DNA of 64,000 nucleotides from Aurifilum marmelostoma. Taxonomy: Eukaryota > Ascomycota > Sordariomycetes > Diaporthales > Cryphonectriaceae. Every line of letters starts with the position of its first letter. The first letter of the stretch is position 1. Of this stretch, positions 44,821 to 56,870 are shown piece after piece. The notes under the pieces were generated by a model. It was not told the origin of the DNA and made no database searches. It was given only the letters and a program-made list of their open reading frames with translations. The DNA lies in assembly GCA_027559495.1 (NCBI GenBank), contig JAMXSV010000024.1, forward strand, positions 434,001 to 498,000. Reading direction: 5' to 3'. Made by a program: the position numbers and the translations under genes.

Positions 44821-47800
44821 ATGGCGTTCCAGTCTCACGTCCTCGAGAACGGGCAGTGGGTCACCAGAGATAGCAACCTGATCGACCTCCTCAACAAGAC
44901 GACCAGCACCGCGGCACCCACCCCGAAACAAGTTCGACATGCACCGCGTTGTGGTATCATGACAAGGACTGTCGTCCAGAGCCCAGTGGCACACTGGGTC
45001 CTGTCTGTTCGGCTACGGTCTTCCCAGCACAACGATGTGGCCTTTGTAGGGGTGAGCACACCCTCACCCGCGTCTCTAAGCAGGCAAAGAAAACATGTGC
45101 ATGCCGGGCTGTGTGGCTGAGTGACTGACTAACCTGTCCTACTCCTCCTCATAGGACCACTACGTCCAGATAGCAGAGCTCAGGCGAGACGGCCAGCTGC
45201 ACAACATCAGCAGGAAGTGCGACTTTGGCTCACGTATCCGGAATGCCAATGTTATCGGCTCCAGTCCTGTTGTGGTCAACGGCGAGAAGTATGCCACCGC
45301 TGGCTTTCATCCAGATTCTGCCGACGACGACCCCGGCGGCATGGAGCCGTACATCTCCTCGCCCACCTCTCCAGCACCAGGCTCGTCAACCCTACCCCCA
45401 CAGCTGCTCTTGGTTGTGCTCGAGACGGGAGACTGCGTGTTCCTGTTCCTCCGTCCTGGGGATCAGGCTGGGTCCTTCGAATTTGTTTCTCTGCAGGAGC
45501 ATGTCCACAGCTCACGCCTCGTCCGGCCGGGCTTCCACCTAGCTGTGGACCCAAGCTCAAGGTTTGCCGTCCAGGCCTGCGCCCGAAACATGTTCATCGT
45601 TCATGAGCTGAACTCGGTACGTCGCCTGAACGACGCTTATGCCAGAGGCCTGCCCCTGAAACCCATCCTGTCGTCTCGCCCGCGGACCGTCAATGGTGTC
45701 ATACATGCAGTCGAGTTTCTCTACCCTCGTTCTCAGGATCCTCAACATATCATCCTGTTGCTCATCGTGGTGAAAGATGGAGTGTCCCGCATGATCACCT
45801 ACGACTGGATGCTGGGTGATGACCTGAGGGAGGTGTTCGCTCAGGAAAAGAACGGCCACGCTCTCCCTCCGCAGCACGAGATGCCTCTGATGATCATACC
45901 GCTCACTGTGCGGTCTGCCTTCTTTGCGGTATCCGAAGGCGAGGTCGCCTATTGTGCGGACGCCCTCCAGGGCTCTCCCTCCTTTGAACCATGTGACATC
46001 AATCGCTTCCCGCCTTCTGAATTCTACACAGCAGACGACCCACCGCTCTGGACGGCGTGGTCGCGCCCCCCAAGACTATATCCATACCATCGGGACAGAG
46101 ATTTCATCTACATGGCGAGAGAAGATGGCGTTGTCATCTACCTAGAGTGTGACTCGGACGACATACTAGGTGCCTCTTTTTACCATGGCACTTTCTGCAG
46201 CGTGTCAACGGCATTTGCAAGTCTTGCCGATGAGTTCCACGACGGCGAGGCGCTGGTCAACGGCGAGACCCTGGTGTTTGGTGGAGATTCTGGACAGGGA
46301 GGGGTTTGGAGGGCAAGTTGTCTCTAGCGATGCCACCACAGATTGAGAAGATATAATTAACAAGTCGGCCAGGCATCCCCCCGAAAGGTCATCTCCAAGC
46401 TGTGTCGTATCCCAAACTGGGCGCCTGCTGTTGACTTTGTCACCACGGCAGAGTCTAGCCGCTGGGACAGCAGTGATGGCGTCGCGGGCACGTCCACTCG
46501 AGGCCAGAGGCAGGGCGGGCTGGACAGATCTTCTGTCGAAGGGACTGCGGACTCGGTATACGCCGCGGCAGGAAGATCCACCGATGGCGCGATCGTCGAG
46601 TTTCGCTACGGCTTGCAGGCCAGCATTGGCATAGAGCTCGATCTGGGCACCCTCCTCAGGCGGTGTTTTATGTTCCAGGACGATGCCTTGGATCCCGACT
46701 CCGGCTATCATCTCCTGTTATCAGTGGCTGGCAGGTCTGCTCTACTCTCATTTGACTCGAGATTCACCGCCACATCTATTCGTGATGTGGACCAAGACCA
46801 GGTCTCCTTCGATCTGTCCTCATCCACCCTCTTGGCGGCTCGCCTTGACGACGAGACCGTCCTTCAGGTCACAGAGAAAGGTATCATATTTGTGAATCGC
46901 TCTAGAAGGCAAGTCTCACCTCGCGTCTCTGTCTGCTCGTCCCGAACTGATGGAAAGAACAGCTCTCGGTTTTTGTTCCCGTCACTGGGCCTTGGCAGTG
47001 CGAGCATCTCGGATGCCACGCTGGAAGGAGATATTCTGGCCGTCGTTTCGCATACAGGCGACAGCTTCCAGCTCCACACTATCAAGTTGAATGCCCAAAA
47101 TCTCCAGGCCGAACATCAGTACACCACGGACGTCCCCGAAGCCGAGGTCACGTCCTTCTCAATGTGCACAATTTCGGGCCATGTATACGCCGTAGCCTGC
47201 TTGTGGCTGGACAAGGCTGTTCGCCTGGTATTCTACAGCGTCACAAGCCGCCAGCGCGTCGGAGCCATATCATTGGAAGAATGTAAGTGTTGGCGCATGT
47301 CGTAACGCTCCTTGTCTCACTGACTGGCTGACACCGGATCGTGTCGTACAGTTGCTACTGAACCTCCCACAAGCCTTGTGTTCGCCTTCGAGAGGACGAC
47401 AGGCAAGGCCGTCCTGGTTGCCGGCAGCCGAGATGGCCTTGTCGCAACGGTTGGTATCTCGACTTTCGAGCCTCTACAGACAGGCGCCATATCACTCTCC
47501 AGAATGGGTTCCATGCCCGTTCACGTCTACTCAGGCCGCAGGGCGGACGAGGTTTTCCTCTGTTGTGGTTCACGTCTCGTGCTGGCCAGCAATTTCCGCG
47601 AGGGCCACGGCTTTACGCTCAAGCAGAGTGTATGGACAGTTGACGCGGAAGACAGCAGCAAACAGTCTCCCGCGATAACCTCCATGACGGTCTTGCCGAA
47701 GAGCCTGTCCGGGAACGAAGCCAACACCCCGCTCCTCCTCCTTGCCACCGATCACGTCTTGCTGGCTGAGCTACAACCTCAGGCGGGACCTGTTCAACGT

Positions 47801-49222
47801 CATCTGCCGTTAGGGTCGACGCCTCATAAAATCTTGTACTCCCGTGTCCTAAAGTGTCTGGTCGTCGGCACTCAAACGATCCATGAGCAGACCACCTTGA
47901 TGTTCATTGATCTTGAAACCGGGCAAGATTTAGGTGTTTCGGTAAATGGCCAGACGAAACAGCAGGTCCCATTCATCTCTGGTCTTGGAGTGCCAGGGGA
48001 CAGAATTCTGGGTCTTGAAGAATGGCACGTTAGGTCGGATGTTGGGCACGACCACTACTACATTCTCGTCTCCACGCGCGGGCATCAGAATGGGGGCAAG
48101 ATTATTATAGTGTCAGCCGTACAAGAGAAACCGGAAGCCGGACAGAAGCGAGGCCATATTCGCTTCTGGACACGATACAAGCTCAAGCGGTCAGAGCGGG
48201 ATCCTCCTGGGCCTATTTCTGCAATCGCCACGAGTGGTCACAAAATTCAGTCGAGCATGGGAGCACTGATCCTCTATCACGAACTCGACGAGGGCCAGAA
48301 GAAAATCACACAAGCGCCGAGCCAGGAGCTCGGGGGGCCTGCTTGGAAATTGTCCATACTACCCGGCGGGTCGCGAACATTGGCCTTGGTCAAGGGCGAT
48401 TCATTACGCGTTATGGAGAAGAATGATAGTGATCAGGAGCCCACGATGACCCACATGGACGGGACCACACGGTCAGTCATGGACATGCTCGAAGTGGCGG
48501 GTGCCTGGGACGAGACGCTGTCCACACCGATCGTGTCCGATCCGCCACAGTCCATTGTACTAGTTTCAGACCAGAACTGCAACGTTACGGGCCTCTGGGT
48601 CCCATGGGACAGCCCGGGCCAAGACTGCGAGGTTCTCTTCGAAACAGACTTGCCCTCATCCGTCCGCCGTCTTCGTCTCGGGCGCGTGCTCCCCACGTGG
48701 TCGCGCGAGAAGCGCAGAGAGAGAAAGTATGGCCTGCTGCCCGCCTCGGTCGATGATTCCGAGATTCTCGGCATGGGCATCGATGGCTCCATGCAACATT
48801 TCACGTTGTTAGATCTTGGTGTCTGGCGGTTCCTGCGTTTCGTGCAGAACATCTCCGAGACCTCACCCGAGCTGTACCCGTTCACCTATCTCCCTCTGGA
48901 GGATATCGACATGGACGAGGACGACCCAGACGGCTTCGACCCGATGCCGGTGGTGGACCGCGGTCTGGAGATGCAGGTCGATGGGGACCTAATGCAGCGC
49001 TGCTTAGAGAAGCGAGCTCTCGAAGGGCTGATGAGGAAGAGAGAGGAGTGGATGGACATGTTTGTTGAGTATCTGGATGGCGTGGACAATGGCCGCTGGA
49101 CCAAGGATTTCTCAGGGGACGAAGAGGACGACCATGTAGGCATGGATAAAGACGAGGTGAGGAGGAAATATTTTGATCTGGCATATGACATTCTGGAGTA
49201 TTTTCTTGTGCCGGTCTTGTGA
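44821..49222 (+). CDS. MMS1_N/CPSF-A-family beta-propeller protein (DDB1/Mms1/Rik1-like)
   Basis: Large member of the DDB1/Mms1/Rse1/Cft1 superfamily. Exons 44821-45051, 45155-46312, 46373-47282 and 47352-49222 give 1389 residues. The N-terminal half has propeller-type repeats, with family segments such as KCDFGSRIRNANVIGS, the LLLVVLETGDCVFLFLR strand region and GDSGQGGVWRASPRKVISKL. The last joins over intron 2, which uses a GC donor (GCAAGT at 46313). The second half (VLVAGSRDGLVATVGI) continues the propellers and ends in a helical tail. A classic CPSF-A C-terminal domain is not obvious. The paralogue is uncertain; the divergent sequence favours an Mms1/Rik1-type role in ubiquitin-ligase, DNA-repair or chromatin complexes over mRNA processing (Cft1) or splicing (Rse1). 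Confidence 0.8.
46313..46372 (+). other. GC-AG intron
   Basis: A 60-nt intron of the MMS1_N-family gene beginning GCAAGT instead of GTAAGT and ending GGCCAG, with a TTAAC branch-like sequence about 15 nt before the end. Splicing keeps phase 0 and joins GGVWR to ASPRKV. Without it the frame stops at once (TAG after four codons). Confidence 0.8.
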
Positions 49223-49662
49223 GAAATATATCCTGGTGTGGTTGGACTTTGATGGAAGGGCATTGGTCTGCATTGTGGAGGCTATACTCATCCACCCATA
49301 CTTGGTAGAGCATGATGAACGAGCATTACCATGTGCTCTTTCATGAATACGAAGCGCCTGCTGAGAAGGAAAGGGGGGGGGGGGCTCAGGTCCCATCACA
49401 TCTTTTTGTGTCGTAGTGCCTTCTCTAATTTAATATAAAGGTCATGGTCACAGGCATTGACTTTGAAAAAAAAAATGTTCATATCTCATCTGCCTAGTCT
49501 AGACAAAAAAGGGCATATATGTCTGTTGTACTATATACAACGATGTGAGCAGTAAAATGGCAACGCTCTACATGGCACCACCACCACCACTCCAAAACTC
49601 ATGTACAGTCCAAATTGTTGGCTGAGGTCAAGTTACTAATCAAGTCACCGGGCAGCTTCGTA
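49223..49662. other. convergent 3' region
   Basis: Short stretch with a G12 run (49373-49384), an A-run and AT-rich sequence; 3' UTRs of the MMS1_N-type and PPR genes. No gene seen. Confidence 0.65.
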
Positions 49663-52600
49663 TCAAGCGTCGCTGCTGTCCATTCCTTTCTTCTCGAGAG
49701 TCCTGCCTCTAAACCTGGAAGATGATCGCTTTGGCTGCTGTGGGGTGGTGTGGCTGTCAATGAATGCCTGCTCCGCAGCCCACGATGACGGCGAGGGAGA
49801 CGAGTCCCGTCGCTCATCTTTCTTGGACCTCGTGGCTGTCGATGTGGCGGATTTGAAAATGGCTGTCTCGGCTGCTTGGAGTTCCTGCCACTCGGCTGAT
49901 TCTCGGTGGGGAGGGTTGAAGTCCCAGATGTCGATGTCCTCCTCTTCCAGGTCGCTGTCACTAAGCCACTCGCCATCAGTCTCATGGGCCGTGTCTGTGG
50001 CCGTAGCATCAACGGCGGCGGCGGCACCACCAGCAATCTCGTCATCGGCCGAATCCTCCTTCTGCAATCCCCAATTGTCTTGCTCGGTATCCGTATCGCG
50101 CCTTTCGCTGGCCATCTCCATCAGCTCCTGGAAGGCCTGCGGGATATCGTCCTCCTCCTCGCCTCTCTTCTGCGCCTGCTCCTTCGCGTTTGCCGCCTTG
50201 TTGCCCCGCAGCAGCCTCTCCTCCAGCGCAGAGCTCGAGCGCAGCTGGGTCGTCACGGCAGATATGGCACTGGGACACTTTGTCACAATGTGTTTGAGTA
50301 GCCGTTCCGCCTCAGTGGACCAGGCCGCCATCTGCTCAAGATCCATGTATGCCTTGCTCAGCACCATGAGCGTGTAGGAGATTGGCCGTGGCAGCTGAGG
50401 ATTTGACCCCTTCCTGCGCAGTTCGAGCGGCAAGGCAGCCCGGACCTTGGTCACTTTGGCCCGCACCCGCTGCCATCCGCGCCAGTACGGCATCAGTTGC
50501 TCCTCGCAGACAGTAAAGGCCTCGCGCCACTTCTTCATGCTGGCGAGGAATTGTACATAGTAGTTCCAATTTTTGCTGTCCAATCTGAAACCGGCGCGTA
50601 GGGCCTTGGTGATGGTCTCACGCAGACCGTCGGGATCGTTCTGGGCAGCATAGGTCCGCTGCATCGTTTTCAGCGGGTCGGTGAGGATGTAACGCATGGA
50701 TGGCAGGGGGTCCGCACGGCTCATGCCGGGCGCGGACACCCGAGTCATCTCCAGGGCTCGGTCGAAGATGATGTTCCAAATCTCTTTGACCTCGTCATAA
50801 TTGTGCTGGTAGAAGGCGGACAGCATCAAGGCTTCGAGGAGCTTGAGAGGGGGTTCGGCCATGTAGGAGGTCTCGGGGCTCGAGGAATACCAGAGCTCAA
50901 GAATATCTTGGATTGTCGTAACTTCTCTCATCTGGGTGAATGTGAAAATGAGGACGCTTGCCTGTTCGGTCCGCAGTGACATGGTGGGAGGTTCTGGTGT
51001 CCGCTGGATCCAGGGCTGATCAACGCTCCGACGCTGGAGAATTGCCTTCTGGGGCTTCTGATCCCACTCGATCGACCTTCTGAACTGGCGCAGCGCCGAG
51101 ATAAGATACGCCCGCGACTTGCTCGCATCGCCCTGCCTGGTGGCCCATTGGCCAAGGGCCTGAAGAACTTTCAGGAGCGTCTCCCCGCTCTGCGGTAGAC
51201 CAAGATCTCGAAGAATGGTGCTGGTCCTCAGCAGCTCGCGCGGCTGGCCACTCCGTATGAATGAGCTCATGAGAAGCGCATAATGTTGTAAGCTCGGTTT
51301 CCAGGTCTTGCTTTTCACGGCCTCTTGGACGAGATAAAGGGCATGGTGGGGTTGTCGACAGAGAGCTAGACCGCGCAGCAAGTGTGCATAAGTCTCGCCA
51401 TTGTATTTGATCCCGGACTTTGTCATCTCCTCCAAGAGTCCATTGACAGTGACCAAATCACGACGCATACCGTGGTGATAGAGCAAAGTGTTCCAAAGAA
51501 TCGCGAGTTCGGTTCGGCTGAAACGACGCTTTCGCGTGGTCATTTCGACAATGCTCTTGGCGTCGTTGAACTTGTCGTTCTGACAGTAAGCCTCAACGAC
51601 ACAGTCTACCATTGTGACGTTAGGCTTCAACCCGTCGTTCTTGGCCATGCGGTACAGCTCAAGGGTGAACTCGAGGTCGCCTCTCGAGCCCGTCATCCCC
51701 ATCATGGTGCCATAGCTGTATAGGTCCAGGGGGACAGCTTGTTTCATCACGCCAAAGACACGAACAGCGGCGTCGTATTCGCCGGCCTTGGCGTGCGCAT
51801 TCAGCAAGATGTTCCAGCAGATGACATTGAGCTTCGCGCCATAAGTGCTCTGAGCCTCGGTAAAGATCCGGCGCACCTGGCTGAGCTCGCCTCGAACGGC
51901 ATGGACGTGGAGCATCGGCAGAAAGTCGGGTTTGTCACTCAAACTCTTGCCGTCAATGATCCTTTTGGGTTTGCGCTCCTCCGCGTAGTAGCTCATATAC
52001 TCGTCCCACAGCCGTCGCACCGACTTGACGTCGCCCCTCCGTGCGTAGAACTCCATGTACCTGCGATAAGCCCCGATGTCTAGCTTGCCGAATCGCCCGT
52101 AGAAATCCTCGAGCACCAGTTCCATGCCGACGGGATCATCAGCCGGGATGTAGACGAGCTCGATCATCTTGTGCATTATATGACCGCGTATCTTGACGTT
52201 GGGCAGCTGGCGATACTGCCTGTACAAGTCGTTGGCAAGTCGAGACTTATTAGATGTGGCGGTGAATCCTATGAAGTCCTCGTACAGAACAGGGTCTTTC
52301 AGGAGCTTGAGGAACTGGAAATAGTGGTCGGGCTGACAGCGTCTCGTATACCTGTGGATACAAGGGTAGATAAAATGGCTCAACAAGCTCTTGGAGAGCT
52401 CGGGATCTGTGCCAGGGATGGCAACCTTGTCGAGGTGCTGTATCCTCCTGATCAGCACTATAAGTCCCTGCATCAGCTCATTCAACGAGATGTACCGTTC
52501 GATGTCATCAAAATTGAGAGCTTTCGAGCTGTGCGCCTCGGGAAAGCGCGCCCAGACGTCCCAGACCGTTCTTGGGTTGTGAAATTTGAGGCACAAGGCC

Positions 52601-53355
52601 AGCAAAGAGGACTTGCTCTTGTATTGTGTGATATAGTCCAGGAACTGGGGTCGATAGGCTTCTCGAACCTCCCGAGGGTGGACCTTCGCATGGTAGGCTC
52701 TCCAGACGTCATTGAAATCGGCCTCTCGATTCCTGAGCAGGAATGCACGTAGCTGGTCTGCTACGTATTGGGGGGCAGGTTTCCATGTGGCGAGCCCAAA
52801 AGCCGGGATATCTTTGTGTGCATAATCTCCGCGCTCGTCAAACGCCTCCTCGAATTCCCGCTCAATCTCTTCGGCCAGGTCATCCACTCGTAAAGGAACC
52901 TCATCTTGCATGGAAGGATTTTCCGCCACCGAAGCCACACTCATGTCCCCGGGTGATGATTGGTGCTGTTGAGGCGCTGCCGAGGAAGTGAAGAGCCGCG
53001 GCACCGTGCCACGGAGATAGAGCCTCGGCCGTCCATACTTGTCTAGTATGGACGGCGACAGCTTTCTGAGAAGCGAGGTAGCGCCTTGGGGGTACAGGAA
53101 GTCGAGCAAGAAGGTGGAGGGGGGGTTCGGCGATTCAGCTCTTGCGGATTGTGAGACTGATAGAAGGCTGAACGACTCGAGGGGCTCGCGGAGGAGAGCC
53201 TGCCAGACGTTGGACAGCTCAATGTCGGCAGCCCCATGCTGCCAAAAGGCAGTATGAAGGCGTCGTCGTGACTTGAAGGGAAGAGTTGTCGGAGGAAGGA
53301 CTCTTTGGAAATTGCATGGCTCCAGACTTGCAGCCGTTCGTTCCAGCATTGGCAT
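49663..53355 (-). CDS. large mitochondrial PPR protein (Cya5-like)
   Basis: Intronless frame of 1230 residues with helical repeats of the pentatricopeptide type. Examples are NVICWNILLNAHAKAGEYD, LYSYGTMMGMTGSRGD and VDCVVEAYCQNDKFNDAK, each near 35 residues. The N-terminus is rich in Arg/Ser/Leu without acidic residues at first (FKSRRRLHTAFW), as in a mitochondrial presequence. PPR proteins bind organellar RNA, and the size and architecture suit the filamentous-fungal Cya-5-type translation or maturation factors for mitochondrial mRNAs. The exact target cannot be inferred. The C-terminal ~180 residues are acidic and Ser/Arg-rich, probably disordered, ending KKGMDSSDA. It is divergent from SRP68 with an 876-nt shared upstream region. 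Confidence 0.88.
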   Translation of the reverse strand: MPMLERTAASLEPCNFQRVLPPTTLPFKSRRRLHTAFWQHGAADIELSNVWQALLREPLESFSLLSVSQSARAESPNPPSTFLLDFLYPQGATSLLRKLSPSILDKYGRPRLYLRGTVPRLFTSSAAPQQHQSSPGDMSVASVAENPSMQDEVPLRVDDLAEEIEREFEEAFDERGDYAHKDIPAFGLATWKPAPQYVADQLRAFLLRNREADFNDVWRAYHAKVHPREVREAYRPQFLDYITQYKSKSSLLALCLKFHNPRTVWDVWARFPEAHSSKALNFDDIERYISLNELMQGLIVLIRRIQHLDKVAIPGTDPELSKSLLSHFIYPCIHRYTRRCQPDHYFQFLKLLKDPVLYEDFIGFTATSNKSRLANDLYRQYRQLPNVKIRGHIMHKMIELVYIPADDPVGMELVLEDFYGRFGKLDIGAYRRYMEFYARRGDVKSVRRLWDEYMSYYAEERKPKRIIDGKSLSDKPDFLPMLHVHAVRGELSQVRRIFTEAQSTYGAKLNVICWNILLNAHAKAGEYDAAVRVFGVMKQAVPLDLYSYGTMMGMTGSRGDLEFTLELYRMAKNDGLKPNVTMVDCVVEAYCQNDKFNDAKSIVEMTTRKRRFSRTELAILWNTLLYHHGMRRDLVTVNGLLEEMTKSGIKYNGETYAHLLRGLALCRQPHHALYLVQEAVKSKTWKPSLQHYALLMSSFIRSGQPRELLRTSTILRDLGLPQSGETLLKVLQALGQWATRQGDASKSRAYLISALRQFRRSIEWDQKPQKAILQRRSVDQPWIQRTPEPPTMSLRTEQASVLIFTFTQMREVTTIQDILELWYSSSPETSYMAEPPLKLLEALMLSAFYQHNYDEVKEIWNIIFDRALEMTRVSAPGMSRADPLPSMRYILTDPLKTMQRTYAAQNDPDGLRETITKALRAGFRLDSKNWNYYVQFLASMKKWREAFTVCEEQLMPYWRGWQRVRAKVTKVRAALPLELRRKGSNPQLPRPISYTLMVLSKAYMDLEQMAAWSTEAERLLKHIVTKCPSAISAVTTQLRSSSALEERLLRGNKAANAKEQAQKRGEEEDDIPQAFQELMEMASERRDTDTEQDNWGLQKEDSADDEIAGGAAAAVDATATDTAHETDGEWLSDSDLEEEDIDIWDFNPPHRESAEWQELQAAETAIFKSATSTATRSKKDERRDSSPSPSSWAAEQAFIDSHTTPQQPKRSSSRFRGRTLEKKGMDSSDA

Positions 53356-54231
53356 GAGGATACGGTGCAGACTGGTCGGATCGAGAAGGAGGCGTTGCTT
53401 CGTATCAGGTCATTGCAAGAGGAAAAGACTAAGTCGGAACCATGCAAGTCAGCAGATGTCAACCTTCGATCTGGTTTCGGTCCTGTTCACCTCGTCTAAC
53501 CTTGGCTATATCCGGAGATCTGCCCTTACGCGCTTCATGCTGAGAATATTCGACCCTAATCTTCTCGGCGTCGTGCGTGACGTTTCTTGCTTCCTCCCTC
53601 AAAAGCTCCTTGGGTGGACTGCGCCCAATCGCTCGTACCGTTGGACAGATAAAACGTGACAAAAGTTGATTAATCTTCCCAAGCAAGATTAGCACCTGGT
53701 AGCTAATTGTACGTGAGGTGTTCTTTGAGAGCAGGGGAGGGGTGGAGGTGATGATGGCGGGCGGGGGAAGCAGCTTTGCGCCTTGGTGCTTGGATTGATT
53801 GTCGAAAGTCAATGAGACGATTCTTTTTTGAACTTCTTACTTACGCCGGAAGAGCTCATGCCACCCACCCGCGTTTTTCGGCGACAAGGATCAGAAGCTC
53901 CAGCAGTAGGTACGGCGGCGCTGGGCGGGACGGGCCCGGGTCCGTTATCGCTGTAGACAGTACTTGATAGCACTGTGACTTCTTAGAATGCTCGGCGTCT
54001 TTTGATGCTAACACAGCAGTGGGTTAGCTTTGTAGCGGGGCACTTTTTTGACACTGGCAGTCCAGTTGCTGATGCTGCTTGGTATTATCACACCTGCCTC
54101 AACCGTCACTCTCGTTTCTCTACGGCGTACACTCTGATTGACCACGCCTTTTCTCTTCCAACGTGACCAAGTCTCCGCACGTGGTACTTTAAGGCTTATT
54201 GTCTGCATGAGAAAGCAGCTACGACGCCACC
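53356..54231. promoter_or_regulatory. divergent promoter region of PPR and srp68 genes
   Basis: 876 nt between divergent starts. It contains a 7-nt inverted repeat TAATCTT/AAGATTA (53671-53677 and 53685-53691, spacer 7) and GC-rich stretches, and no coding frame I would support. Confidence 0.5.
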
Positions 54232-56208
54232 ATGGATGCGACCAAGTTTGTTCTCGAGACCAGGCTTGAGCTGCTCGACTACGCCAATGACTACAGCGCA
54301 TATGCCTCGCGATTGACCACGCGCCTGAGGAGCACCAAGAAGAGATTGGGCATCCAGGACAAGAACCCGTCCAAGAATCACTCCAACTTTGAGGTGGCTC
54401 CCTCGCAGCTGGCGCAGAATCATGAGTGAGTGCCCGACCGTTGTGGCTTCTGTGGCGGACTCAACGCCTGCGTCACACGACCAGTCCCGGACTGACCACT
54501 GCCTCCAGGTTCTTACAGGTGCCTCTCCTTACTGCTGAACGATGCTGGGCTAAGTCGATGGCGTGGCGGTCACGGGACAAGATCAATAGCGAGACCAAGT
54601 CGCAGGTCATCTCGAAACTCGTTCAGGCCACCAAGATCGTCGAGAAGCTGGTCGCCACATTGACTGACAAGGAGAGCGGCGCGACTTCGGCAGATGTCCT
54701 CAGCGCGTGGGCGTATGCGGCAGTCCTCAAGGGCGACTCTTACTTCCGCGGCAAGAAGTGGCAGCAATGTCTCGAGAGCTATTCCATTGCCAAGATCATC
54801 TATACGGCCCTGCCCGCGTCCGCCCTGGAGGGCAATACGTTCAAGGACTACGTTTCGGATTCGGTCGACACACCGCTTCGTTTCGCACAGCGTCAACTTG
54901 ACATACCCACAACGCTCTCCATACTTGCTCTGGCCAAGAAGCACTTCCCGCAGTCCGACGATGCTCTGGTCTCCAGGGTCGATGATGTTGCACCCACTTT
55001 CTTGAAGGAAGACGAGGATACGACGATGACCGATGGCGGCGCACTGAGGTTCACGACATGGAGAGGGAGGAAGGTACCTGTGGAAGACGCCGAGATCGCC
55101 TTGAAGCTGGAGGCACTCGAGGGTGCGACTGCAGAGCTATCTCAGAGACTGAGTGCATCTTCGGATCTGCGGCCCAACAACAAGGCTGAAGCCTATGATG
55201 CCGTCCTCGAGATCAGCAATGATGCGGTCGACGCCACGCAACAGGCAATCGACGAGCTCAAGGAACAGGGCACTGCGCAGGGCGACTCGCGCATGCAGAA
55301 CCTGGCCATCCTGCGCACAAAGCTCAAGTACGACCTCCTGAGCTGGCAGATAGGTCGCAACAGGGTTCTGATGGGCGACAAGGACGGTGCTGTACTCGGG
55401 GATGGCCCCAGTCTAAAGAGTAAGAGGAAGCTGCCCGAGGTTGACCAGCCCTTGATCAAGGACAGCCAACAGGTCAAACAGCAGGAAAAGAAGGTCAATC
55501 TGTACGACAAGACCCTGCAGAGCCTGGAGGTCGCCAACGAGCTACCAGGAGTTGCAGCAGACGAGCACCTCGCAGCAGAGATTGAAGCTGTGACCAAGTA
55601 CTTCACAGCACTAAAGTGAGTGCCATGTGAAGCCATCTCCCGCACCCACGGCGTGTCACTAACGAGTTTTTCGCCCTAGGTCTCTAGCCATTGCTCGTTC
55701 CCACTCGCTGGTTGGCAATGCAGCCAACGCCCTAGCCTTAACCAAGCACGCATATGACCAGTGCGAGGCCGCCATGCCAATTCTCGCTGAACACAGCGGA
55801 GGCCAGGCCGAAGGACTCAAGACCGCCGACGTCTCCCGGACCGAGGCTGCATTTCTCCAGAACCTCCTGAAGGGCGAGCTGCAGCGCGCCCGGGCTCTCG
55901 TTGAGATCTCCAATCTGCGCAAGCAGGCCGGCAAGGGCGATATCAATGCCGCACGGCGACCCCTTCTTGAGAGATTGGCGCAATATCCTTCTGAGGGTGT
56001 CGATCTCGAGAACGTGGTCACGTACCCACCGAAGCTGGAACCAATTCCTATAAAACCCTTGTTCTTGGACGTCGCTTGGAACTACGTACAGTATCCCACG
56101 ACACAGACAGAAGGAAAGGCCAAGGTGCCCCAGAACAAGACTAACGTACAGGCGGGTTCCGAGAAGCAGCCCGCTAAGAAGGGATGGTTCGGTTTTGGGC
56201 GGAGTTAA
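54232..56208 (+). CDS. SRP68: signal recognition particle subunit SRP68
   Basis: RNA-binding SRP subunit that forms the SRP68/72 heterodimer for co-translational ER targeting. Exons 54232-54425, 54509-55615 and 55680-56208 (introns 83 and 64 nt) give 609 residues, usual for fungi. The N-terminus carries LDYANDYSAYASRLTTRLR; after intron 1 comes LLTAERCWAKSMAWRS, the RNA-binding helical domain. A TPR-like central region follows, and the segment just before the C-terminus reads PLFLDVAWNYVQYP, the SRP72-contact motif. The Lys-rich tail ends KKGWFGFGRS. The ATG sits in a good context (CACCATGG). Confidence 0.94.
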
Positions 56209-56870
56209 GATAGGGTTCATCTTAATATGATGCAGACGGGTTCCAGGTGACAGCCACGTTTATAGGGACTTCAGGCCTCCTTTTCAAAAACCGGCCGTGG
56301 GAAGAAATGTGTTTTCGATATTTGACTGTTCTGCCAGGAAGAATCTGCTGGGCTGGGCCTTACCGGTTGCAATGTCGAGCCAGATCCTTTCCAGGCTGGG
56401 GGTACCGGGCCTCCGAGGAAAGCAGTCAATTTGCCGTTTAAAAAGGGAGGAATTGAGAGATATCGCGGACAGCAGATGAGGGATCGGGAAATGAGCCGTT
56501 ATCCCGTGGCTTGTGGGCAAGTCTTGACCAGGTCGGCTCGCTGTTGGATCATCGAAATGGCCGTCTTTCAAACGCAAGGGGTGTCGCGCCCTATCAGCAC
56601 CCACAAAGACAGCCAAACAGCCTTTGACCAGCCTACGTACTTACTTACTCAATGCATACCTCAATTGCGGCTACGCCTCCTTCGCCCCTTGGTTCACGAA
56701 AGTTCCTCGTCCTGCTTGGAATGTTGCGAGGACCGCGTTGTCAACAAAAACTTCCCAAGTCAACACGGTAAGATCCTCCCTTACTTCCGTCATAATGAGC
56801 CTGCTGTCCTGGCCCGTGAAGTAACCAAAGACACACCCATCTCAATGCACTTTTTGATTCCCAAGAAACA
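56209..56870. other. intergenic region before the multicopper oxidase gene
   Basis: 662 nt with short frames only; srp68 3' UTR and multicopper-oxidase promoter. Nothing else seen. Confidence 0.6.
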
